From positions 82,611,482-82,675,481 of the forward strand of contig NC_073626.1 in NCBI RefSeq assembly GCF_029407905.1: DNA of 64,000 nt, in the 5' to 3' direction. The notes below the pieces were generated by a model. The model was not told the DNA's origin, made no database searches, and saw only the letters and a list, made by a program, of their open reading frames with translations. This document shows, piece by piece, positions 54,682 to 64,000 of this stretch. Made by a program: the position numbers and the translations under genes. How positions within the stretch are numbered: position 1 is the stretch's first letter; each line of letters starts with the position of its first letter. This DNA comes from Bubalus kerabau. Taxonomy: Eukaryota; Chordata; Mammalia; Artiodactyla; Bovidae.

Positions 54682-55245
54682 AAAGGGGACTTTGCAGATG
54701 TGATTAAGAATTTTAAGGTGGGAAGATTATCCAGGATTGTCCAGGTGGGTTCAATGTAGTCACAAGGTTTCACATGAGGGAAAGAGAGGCAGGAGACTCA
54801 GAGTCAAAAAGGAGAGGTAATGACAGAGGTGAGGGAGGGGGAAGAAGGTGAAGAAGGAGAAGAAAAGGAGGAGAAAGAAGTGGAGGAGGAAGGAGAAGAG
54901 GAAGAGGAGTGAGAGGGAGGGGAGGAGGCGAAGGAGGAGAGTGGGGTGGGGGAGAGAGAGATGTAATACAAAATCTAAGCTACAGGCTTTGAAAGCAGAG
55001 GAGAGATTCCATGAGTCAAGGAATGCAGGTAGATTCTAAAAGCTTAAAAAGGTAAGCTCCCCCATAGAACTTCTAGGAGGAAGGGGTGGGGGGCGTCCCA
55101 GGCGACACTGTGATGTTGATCCAGTGAAACTTGTTTTGGCCCTCCAGAACTGTAATAGAATGGATTTGTGCTATTGTAAGCCCAGTTGTATATATTAATA
55201 ACTTTGCATTAATTTGTTACAGCAGCAATAGAAAACTAATACAAG
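54682..55245 (+). mobile_element. MLT1-like MaLR LTR with expanded purine tract
   Basis: It runs from gggactttgcagatgtgatt, through ccagtgaaacttgttttggc and ccctccagaactgtaataga, to tagaaaactaatacaag. It has the same family layout as the reverse copy at 16810. The insert at 54800-54962 is an almost pure G/A run not expected in the LTR. Confidence 0.7.
54822..54962. repeat. Polypurine (GGAGAA-type) tract
   Basis: About 140 bases of nearly uninterrupted purines on the plus strand, built of gaagga/gagga units, inside the MLT1 copy. It is a mirror-repeat type that can form triplex DNA. Confidence 0.85.
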
Positions 55246-55869
55246 CATCCACTATACATATATATACACCTCACCAAGTCGGAAATCACTACACAGTAAA
55301 TTATTTTTATGGCATATTTCAGTTCTAGCTGCCCCAAATTTCATAGATTTATATACACAAACCATGCTTTGTTGGAAACATCTTTGAATTTCTTTGTGCC
55401 TCAAAGAATAAATGTTCACCTACTCATATATAAGACTTAGTATAAAAGTCCAATTAGATTCTAATCTCTCTGAGTAACAGAACTGCCATTTCTAACTGTA
55501 ATAACAACTTCTTGTATAGATTTGTCTTCTCTTTTCTGCAGCCCCTAGCATCTCATAAGAAGTTCTCCTGGTACAAGAGCAGTTATAAATGTATAGAATT
55601 TAGATGGAAATTAAATAATCATTAGTGCTTACTATTGCTAGTTTGGACATATTTGAAAATTCAATCATATTGCTATGAAATATTTTAAATTGATTGCTTG
55701 AAGTATTGGCCAGTTAAAAAATCAATAATTGAATTAAATGACTTAAATCTCTTTGAAATGGTCAAATAAATGGAAACTATTAAATGCCTATAGATGATGC
55801 ATACTTTTACAAAATAAGTCTTGTTAGATATTTCCCTAACACAATGAGACTTATATTGCATTACAACAA

Positions 55870-56095
55870 TAACTACTTGTTAATGAGTATCAATTATGTG
55901 TTAGCCATTTTACATGTATATTCCTACACATCATTTTATGTCTAATTCTTATAACAACTCTACCTGATGGGTGGTATTATTTCCAGTTTACTAGTGGCAA
56001 AAGTAACATTTAAAAAGATAAAACCGTACAGTACGTGGCTGAGCTTGAAAAAGTTCAGGTATTTCTGAGTACAAGGCTATTTAACTCTGCACAGT
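55870..56095 (-). mobile_element. MIR SINE
   Basis: It contains catcattttatgtctaattc, then ataacaactctacctgatgg, and the diverged gtacgtggctgagcttgaa. Confidence 0.55.
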
Positions 56096-56628
56096 CTTTT
56101 ATGTAAGTGTTTTTCATTAACATATAACATTATAAAATAAACTTTTAATGAAGGGTATGAATCTCCCTTTCTGCTTCCTAAACATCTACACACAAATCCT
56201 TTATTTCAGAGTATCTAGGGATAAATCAAAGGGAAACCAACAAGGTGAATTTTTGTGCCTCTAAGTGAATTCTTTTTTTGTCCTTATAAGCTTGAGTTTA
56301 GAACTGGAAATCAAGCAAATTCTTCATCTATATTTCTTTGGTCACTCACTGTAGAGCTCAAACTTGAGATAGGGTTAGGTATTGATCCAAGCCAGCAGGG
56401 ACAGAGTCAAGCTTTTCTGTAATGGAAGGAAATGCAAAGCCAGGACTGCTCTCATTGCTATTGATTTGTTTTGCCTCAGGGCATGGGAAGTGGTGGCATG
56501 ATTCCATCAAAGTTTCTTCTTGTTTAAATCTGTATCCCAGGTATACAATAAGGGTATTTGATAAACTCTCCCCTTAAGGCTGTCAGCATACATTTGGTAA
56601 ACATTTATTACTCATCTACTGTTGACCA

Positions 56629-57022
56629 TAAAGAAGGATGAGCCCTGAAGAACTGATGCTTTTGAATTGTGGTGCTGGGGAAGACTCTTGAGAGTCCCTT
56701 GGACAGTAAGGAGATCACATCAATCCTAAAGGAAGTCAGTCCCGAATATTTATTGGAAGGACTGATGCTGAAGCTGAAGCTCCAGTATTTTGGCCACCTG
56801 ATGCTAAGAGCTGACTCATTGGAAAAGACCCTGATGCTGGAAAAGATTGAGGGCAGAGGGAGAAGGGGGCAACAGAGGATGAGATGGTTGGATGGCATCA
56901 CCAACTGAATGGACATGAATTTGAGCAAACTCCAGGAGATAGTGAAGGGCAGGGAAGCCTGGTGTGCTGCAGTCCATGGGGTCACAGAGAGTCAGACATG
57001 ACTTAGAGACTGAACACCAACA
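56629..57022 (+). mobile_element. BovB LINE 3' end with target-site duplication
   Basis: It reads from tgatgcttttgaattgtggt to cagacatgacttagagactg. ACTGTTGACCA at 56618-56628 and 57023-57033 is an 11-base target duplication, so both ends of this 5'-truncated insertion are defined. Confidence 0.92.
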
Positions 57023-57734
57023 ACTGTTGACCACGCATAGTGCTCAGGGCAGGGCATAAAGTAATCACTGTTGTATTTAGTCCTGCTCTACTTGAAAAGA
57101 GAAGAAAAGAAAAACCCCAGAGTGATCCTCAAGAAACACAGTGTTCAAAGTGTTGATCTGGCCTTGTGTCTAAAAATAGAACTACAACAGCTTGCATCAT
57201 TTCCACATGCTGACTTAGGAATAAAAAGTTCCCATATGGCTGGCCCTGCCAAGGAAGTTAGCTTTTGTGAATATGCAGCAGATGGAGTCCTCCTGAGGTG
57301 GGGAATCCTAAAGGAACTTGGTGACACATATACCGCATCCCCATCCCCCAAACCACATTCATTTATACTGAGATGAAACTGAAGTAAAATAGATCAAGAC
57401 TAATCATATTGATGGGGTTGAAAAGTCCCTCACATGTATCCTCATAATGGCTTAATTTCTCTTCAGATTTTTCCCACTTAACCCAAGCAATGAGTAGCTC
57501 TCTCTACTGTGTTCTCCCAATGTTTGAAAATTACACTTCTGTTTGTATTATGTGTTACTTTTTATTGTATTGTTGAATCTCTCTTCATCCCTACTTTTCT
57601 CCCCTTCCACCTGTATGCAAGTTCCTCCAGCACAGGGCTGGGTTAAGCTCATTTTGAAACCCGTTTTATATCCGTTCTACCTGGGTTTCATCCTGCATGA
57701 GGCAAACCCAAGGGAGATTAACCATCTACTTTGG

Positions 57735-57945
57735 ACCCAGAAAGCCTGATATTTATTCTGTCTCTGACACTTACTTTTGACTTTAAGCAAATTTCTTAAC
57801 CCCTGGAAGCTGCCTTCTTCTTCCCTATAACAAGAAAATGATACCAGAACCCGAATGCCTGTGAGGACTGAGGGATATCTGATTAAAGTAATGAGTTTTA
57901 CATAGTATCTTGCACATATAAATAATATATGTTCACTAGCTTCCT
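57735..57945 (+). mobile_element. MIR SINE
   Basis: It contains ctgtctctgacacttacttt, then gcaaatttcttaacccctgg, in sense MIR order. Confidence 0.6.
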
Positions 57946-59134
57946 GTCTCCTTAGGTGGTGTTATATATCCTAGGTATTATTATCCAGATAATCTGAGAT
58001 GATACAAGTCTGAGAATAATAACAGTTACAAAGTTCCCCAAATCTCAAAGCTAGTAAGTAGAAAGGATAGCACTGGAATGATCCATATGAATCTCAAGGC
58101 TATTCCATTCCTTTCTAAAGTCAAGTATCTGTCATGTCACTTGAAACAAGGAGAATACAATAGATCATGAAAAGTAGATAATTACTGGGAAAGATTGGGG
58201 CAAAGAAGATGTACAGTCATGTTCATATGGCCACAGGAATGGAGAAAGTATTTAAAAGAGAAGAATGTCAATGAATGTGATATCCAAAGTATTAGTCTGT
58301 CTGTGTTTTTGGCACTAGCCAATGAACCATCAATTTTTCACCAGGAAACAAGAGGGCAGTCTCCTAGAAAATGTGAAATGTGTGAAAATCACTCTAGTGT
58401 ATCACACTGTGGGGATGAATCTACTCCTTTTCTCCCTGCAAATGGTTCCTCACATTTCCCCCTTCCCTCTGTTTTTTAGGTAAAATCATGAAATCATCAC
58501 TCAAAGCTATTCACATGTTTTATTTCCCTGTAGTGTCTCTGAGCAGTGGGCTTAGCACAATGAACTCTGGCCTGGACCAGTTAGGTAGTGATGACTGGGC
58601 TGCTCCTTAAGACTCTGCCATCCTTGTTGCTGCCTTCCAAAGGCAAAGAAAGAGAAGGATCCTGGATTCCATGTTTAACGATCCATTCCACTGCTGCTCT
58701 GGTAAGTACTTCTACATTGCTAGGTACCTCTGCTAAGTACCTTACTGAGATGCTTGATAACTGCTAAAGGAAGAGGGATTTTTATATTTGGTTAGTTGGA
58801 ATATAGGTATTCTTTCTATTTCATCTTTTTATTCCTTTACTTAAATTGATTTCCATCCCCTTTTTCCCCTAAGGTCTTGGTCTAGAAACTCTCCAAAGTT
58901 GATAAGTTTCTGCATAATTCACCTCTCCCTAACTCATTTCCTCTTTGATGTAACTTAACTTATTCTCACCCATTATTTCCTAATGTATTCCTTTTATATT
59001 CCTACTGCATACTAGCTTAGAATATGTTCTTTCCCTAAAACAATCCATTTTTATTTTTCAGGCTTGGAAAAATTTCATGCAAAGCTAGTTCATGTGTACT
59101 GAACTATTTTATTTAGTTTCAAGTATGCTGTTGT

Positions 59135-59492
59135 GTTGGAGAAGACTCTTTAGAGTCCCTTGGACTGCAAGGAGATCCAGCCAATCCATTCTGAAGGAGA
59201 TCAGCCCTGGGATTTCTTTGGAGGGAATGATGCTAAAGCTGAAACTCCAGTACTTTGGCCACCTCATGTGAAGAGTTGACTCATTGGAAAAGACTCTGAT
59301 GCTGGGAGGGATTGGGGGCAAGAGGAGAAGGGGACGACAGAGGATGAGATGGCTGTATGGCATCACTGACTCGATGGACACGAGTCTCAGTGAACTCCGG
59401 GAGTTGGTGATGGACAGGGAGGCCTGGCGTGCTGCGATTCATGGGGTCGCAAAGAGTCGGACACGACTGAGCGACTGATCTGATCTGATCTG
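59135..59492 (+). mobile_element. BovB LINE 3' end with target-site duplication and TGATC tail
   Basis: It reads from gttggagaagactctttaga to gagcgactgatctgatctga. ATGCTGTTGT at 59125-59134 and 59493-59502 is the 10-base target duplication. The tail repeat is (TGATC)n instead of the commoner (TGAAC)n. Confidence 0.93.
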
Positions 59493-60341
59493 ATGCTGTT
59501 GTCACTCAACAGATCAAAAATAAGCAATAGTAATAAAATGCAGATGAACCTTTAATCATCTGAAGCTTTGAAAAATATCTTCCCAGTATGCCTACCTTTA
59601 AAACAAGCTTGGGCAGAGTAAGAAACTTATTTTCTACTTAAATCAGTCTATGCTAGCTGCAATCTGGAAAAGCCAGACATTTCCAGATCCATTTTTAGGA
59701 ATTCCTCAATTCTTCATCCTCTAAATTTCCCCTCTCCATTAAGGTTAGCATCTGAGATTTATTCTGACAGAGGGCATTAAAAGAAAGCCTGAATCATTCA
59801 ATTCTGATTCTCACTGACTTAGACAATTGATGATGTGGCAGCTTCTCTCCTACTGACCATACTTTTCCTTTGAAAAACAAAATGCATTTATTTCAGTCTG
59901 CTTTTTGTCTTAGAGAAATTCAGTCTCTGAATTTACACAAACTCTTTTCAATGACCTTAAGTAAGTCTTTGTTTAAAATGCTTTCTCTGCCTAAGTCCAC
60001 AAATTACAGCATACTTTGATATGGTTTTCTTTTGAACTAAATGGCTAATAGACTTCATCAAAGAAAGGAAACCTCACAAACTCCACACAGTTTCCTTACC
60101 GAACATTATTTGGAAAGGCTAAGCAATCAAGGAGAAAAGTGAAAATGCTTAAGTAATGCAACATTTTGCTTGCTAAATAACAGACTCCTCTGGAAGTAAA
60201 TTCACTCTTTCAGAGCAGTGATATACTAGAAAAATTCTACCTAAAGAAACAAACACATTCCAAACAATGTGATCTGTAATCATTTAAATGTTTCCTGGGT
60301 AGGAAAATAAAATTGTGAATGTTAAGCAGAAATAATAAGAA

Positions 60342-60393
60342 TCCATCCAGTCTATGGGGTTGCAAAGAGTCGGACACAACTGAGCGACTAAGC
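60342..60393 (+). mobile_element. Bov-tA 3' fragment
   Basis: Only ccagtctatggggttgcaaa and gagtcggacacaactgagcg remain. Confidence 0.85.
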
Positions 60394-62414
60394 ACAGCTC
60401 TTACCAAAGTTCTAGGTTCTCCTAATATGCGATAAAATGAAAGGTAATCAGCACTTGTCAAACGTTTGTACTGGCATGACTCCTTTCTGATTATTGTCCC
60501 CATAATTGCAAAGGACACTTGATAATACTGTATACATTTTGAACAGTCTTTTAATTTAGAACAAGGATGTTTATAAATTAAAACTATAATAATTTAAATT
60601 ACGTCAAAACTGAATCAGCCAGGTGCTGGGTTACTGTCTCTGTCACCATTAACATGCCCTAAATACCCTTTGCATATCAACGCAGCCTGTAATTTCAAAA
60701 GAAAGAGATGATGTCAGTTTCCTAATGATATCCTGGTCCTAGAACAGTCCAAAGAGTGGAAGTAATTTAATAGTCTTCCCTGCTTAAGATACACATGGGA
60801 CACATAGTCAGTCAGTCTCATCATCCCTTAATTTATTTATAGCTACTATCCTTGAAAATTTGGCATTGGCATTTGTTTCTTTTCTCTCAGATTCAAAACC
60901 TAATCCTATCAGGCCCCATAAGTGGTGGAACTCAGTTTATGCTGCCTATTTCACTCCTGTTTTTAAAGGGCGAAATGTAAAAATCAGTCTCTAAATGTTA
61001 TTCGGATTGAAACTTGCTCTTGTCTATGCACGATGAGACAGTAACATCTGTGAACAATGAATTTAATTAAAGCTTGCAAACAAAAGTTTTGATAGACCAC
61101 TCAGGTGTGGTGGTAGGTAAGGGGAGGAAAGTTGTTGGGGGGTGGGTGGGAAAGAAATGTAAAAAGGAATTAAAATTATATATTGTGCTTCTTTGTAAGA
61201 TTCCACATGAAGCTAGGCTTTCACAGCTTTCAAACAGAATCACTTTCCAAGACCTACTCCCATTAGGCACCAAAAAACCTTAGGCAGCTGGACAAATCAC
61301 TTCAACTTAGTGTAACCTTCCACTGTTTTAAGACAACTTACCTGAAAAGGAACTCAGACTATAAAGTTAAGTATCTCCTTGTTTATTTTTAAAGATTATT
61401 TAAAAATCTAGACACTTAACTACAGCTACAGATGGGAACTAACAATCACTAGCCAGGGACTCAGCATCAGTCTCCATCTCTTAAGTCTTCTAGTAGCATA
61501 CATCACCATGCTTACCATTATTTCAGTCAAAGAATCTCTCAGTCTAATCAGTTTACAAAGTGGTCACACCCACAATGTGAATGTGAAAGTCTAGTTATCA
61601 AACAGTGGCCAGAAATGATCCCCATGGGCCTTTATATGGGGATAGGAGAAATACAATCCATTTGTAAGAATGGTATTCTTGTGCTTTTCCTAACAATGAG
61701 TGCCAAAGCCTCTCCTAAAATTTTTTTTTGTTTTTGGAAGAACCGGTTATATGCAATTTTTATTATTACCAGGAACTAAAATTCCTAGATTGCCAAGAAG
61801 CAAATTGACAGTTGAGATGAATATGGCCAGCTTCATAGGTATTTAACATATAACATTATAACTTGCCCAGTAAGCATTTATTGAATGAGTTTGCCTTGCA
61901 ACAATACTGCAAAATTCAATGCACATCTTTTTAGGGTTCCTGTTGACATATTTTAATTTTTCTCTTGTAGTTCTTTTTAAAGAGTAGAAAACAAGTTCCA
62001 AATTCTGTAACAGAAGTTATTTAAGCAGAGCAGTGATGTGAAATTTGGGATTAGAGCTTCCAGGAGGGAGGAGAAATAAACTTCTTGCCTGTGAACCTGT
62101 GAGTCTCCCACAATGAAATCCAGCTCATCCCAAAATGCTCAGCAAGACACCACATGAGCAGGTGAAAATTAAAACTGCATAAAATCGTGTGTTCGGAAAA
62201 TGAAACAAGTCAACTTTGGGCTTTTTGCCCAGTTTCATTTCTGTCAGAAATTCTCTTGTTATTACCTATCTGCAGAAAGAAATTAGAAAAGTGTTATAGC
62301 TAAAAAATTTCAGATACATTCATATCTCCATCACAGTTTGGTCCAGAAGAAAATAGCTAGCTTCCTTATTCCAGTGGGTAAGTACAAGACTACAGATAGA
62401 ACATGCAAGTACTA

Positions 62415-62419
62415 ATACA

Positions 62420-62466
<47 letters not shown>
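62415..62466. repeat. (CA)n microsatellite
   Basis: About 25 CA units with little interruption. Confidence 0.95.
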
Positions 62467-62468
<2 letters not shown>

Positions 62469-62836
62469 TTCTTTGGGGGACTATTTAATCACAAGTAGTA
62501 TCCTGTTTGCTTTATGAGATCGAGGAGGAAGACCTCCCGAGGTTTTCAGACTGTCCCAGTGCAGCTCTGAGTTGGAAGCCTGCCAAGGAAAACATATGGG
62601 GCAGAAATCCCCAGGCCCCATTCACCAGCCATACAGGACCTGAGGAAAACATCATGAAACTCTCTGAGCCTAACATTTGCTATTACATGAAGTATCTAAG
62701 GAGAAGGAATTTAAAATGTTGATGCTTTGCAGCACTCTCAGCAGTGTGCTTTATAAAATCTTAAAACTGAGTGTGGAGTTGGTGAGTAGCTTAGACCAGA
62801 CAGAAGTAATACTCATCTATCGTGACCAGTCTCCTG

Positions 62837-62865
62837 AAACACACACACACACACACACACACACA
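62837..62865. repeat. (CA)n microsatellite
   Basis: About 14 CA units. Confidence 0.92.
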
Positions 62866-63216
62866 ATTCTTGACACTCAAGCATGTACATTTTTCAGGGT
62901 TCCATCCCCAGTCTTGTGTTTTTGTCTTACCACACACATTCTATTAGCTCTCAGTTTCATCCATATTATATCAATGTATATCTCTAGTAACTATTTAAGA
63001 CTTAATCTTAACCTTGACATACTTTTGAAAATTCAATGTGACTTTTAAAAAGAATATTACTCGCAAACTTCTTTTCATTTTCAAATTTTCCAGTTGTATA
63101 TTACAATGGAGAACATCTGGGATTGTCAGGAATAATGGTGAATGTGACATGCAGTCAATTAAAAGTGAATAAAATGATTGTTGGGTATTAGTATATATGC
63201 AAAACCATAAACCTTT

Positions 63217-63277
63217 AAATAAATAAATAAATATATATATATATACACACACACATACACACACACACACACACAAC
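63217..63277. repeat. (AAAT)n/(TA)n/(CA)n compound microsatellite
   Basis: Three adjoining simple tracts: aaataaataaat, then atatat, then cacaca. Confidence 0.92.
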
Positions 63278-64000
63278 CTGGGAATGGGGGCAAATATATC
63301 AGATGATGAGGAAAATGTTGAACTGGCTTCTGATAAGGTATATTTAGCTCAATAATGTGGGGACAAATGAAATGGGAGATCAATGGAACCTCTAATCTTG
63401 CAGCTGACAATGGGCCCAGGCTGAGTGGGCATTGGGTCTGGCATGGGTCCTTTAAGCTTTAGCCCCATGCCTGAAGCCTAGAGTCAGGAGTGCTTAACGC
63501 CAGGCCACCAAAACTCCTGAACTGTTCTTGGCCTCGGTTGAAATGTGTGCCCTAATCCATCCTAGGTTCCATCCTGTCTTGTTCTTAGTTTTCCTTATTT
63601 CTGACCTTGTGATTTATTTTTCTGTTTATAGCTTAGCTTCATCCATCAAACCTGATACATTGTACCATTTCACTGGCTCATAAACTTTTGCTTTCTCTTC
63701 CATTACTGGATTCCTCTTGGCCTTTTCTGCTTTAGATTCTCCTGATGAACAGGTGCCCAGAGCTGCATCTTTCAATGCTTTCCTCCCAAGTAAGAGTTCT
63801 CCCTCCATCTTTACTCAGACACTGAGTGGATTCAAAATACAGAGAGATGAGGCAAAAGAGCAGAGGGGCTGATGGGCAGGATGTGTTGAGGATGGGAACA
63901 CTATGCTGTGGGTCAAGAAGGTTAGTTGCAGCTAAAAGAAAAAAGACTGTGATCTAAGAGTATTTTGAGAGTTAAGAACTAAGTCAAAGTAATGAAGAGG

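Larger units (their letters stand above)
45061..64000 (-). other. Sequence upstream of the first XIRP2 exon seen (intron and/or 5' flank)
   Basis: No further coding exon was recognised. In human the XIRP2 gene extends far upstream of this point (from memory), so this is probably intron. It contains MIR, L1, Bov-tA, MLT1, mariner and BovB remnants listed separately. Stretches 45570-47340, 49830-50820, 51030-52830, 53050-54320, 57950-59120, 59505-60340 and 60400-62410 are mostly AT-rich with nothing I can name. The minus-strand open frame at 63626-63808 (starting MEGELLLGRKALKDAAL) has no recognised homologue and is probably chance. Confidence 0.7.

Noticed and set aside
57170..57179. Perfect MEF2-type sites (for example CTAAAAATAG here, CTATTTATAG at 38534, CTATAAATAG at 51871).
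   Set aside because: XIRP2 is a MEF2 target, but about three such perfect sites are expected by chance in 64 kb of this base composition and none sits at a known promoter.
57071..57376. Plus-strand 101-residue frame just after a BovB tail.
   Set aside because: No homology recognised, no promoter or Kozak support, and opposite to XIRP2. It is within chance expectation.
63626..63808. Minus-strand 60-residue frame beginning MEGELLLGRKALKDAAL.
   Set aside because: No recognised family, no clear flanking splice sites, and a length common by chance in this window.

Overview
This window is nuclear DNA of a bovid ruminant such as cattle, bison, buffalo, sheep or goat. The evidence is the density of ruminant-specific retroposons: at least 17 Bov-tA type SINE copies or fragments, six BovB LINE copies or fragments (one about 1.8 kb with a recognisable reverse transcriptase), and several 3' ends of the bovine L1 family, together with older mammalian MIR, L2, MLT1 and mariner relics. 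Base composition is AT-rich, as in an intron-dominated mammalian gene. The exact species cannot be settled from sequence alone.

The only gene I can name is XIRP2 (Xin actin-binding repeat containing 2; also called myomaxin or CMYA3), read on the minus strand. Six coding exons are resolved with consensus splice sites and matching phases: 44900-45060, 39184-39315, 16579-16689, 16126-16198, 15057-15187 and the 9.3 kb giant exon 5076-14397. Joined in that order, they give an uninterrupted frame of 3275 residues from the ATG at 44954-44956 to the donor at the end of the giant exon. The giant exon carries 28 clear Xin repeats, a second array of about a dozen degenerate repeats, an FPPPP (EVH1-type) motif, a proline-rich block, a predicted helical segment and a PPxY motif. 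The last XIRP2 exon or exons lie below coordinate 1 or were not recognised. Upstream exons and the main promoter were not found and probably lie beyond 64000.

Layout: 1-5075 is the intron after the giant exon; 5076-16689 holds four exons and short introns; 16690-39183 is a 22.5 kb intron full of BovB, Bov-tA, L1, L2 and MIR copies; 39316-44899 is a 5.6 kb intron with a good CTCF-like motif at 43585; 45061-64000 is the intron or 5' flank upstream of the first exon seen, with nested L1/SINE insertions, a 79 bp mariner-derived element with TA duplications, and two BovB tails with intact target-site duplications.

Nothing here is a clearly new biological system. The observations most worth following are: (i) a pair of exon-like segments inside the large intron (33638-33678 and 30585-30808, minus strand) that join in frame to a coding-looking 87-residue stretch of no family I recognise; (ii) the degenerate second Xin array; (iii) the phase of the giant exon, whose skipping changes the frame of everything downstream; (iv) an L1 3' end at 22775-23422 with an apparent excess of A-to-G differences from two other copies in the window. 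Comparisons with human XIRP2 and with repeat consensus sequences are from memory.
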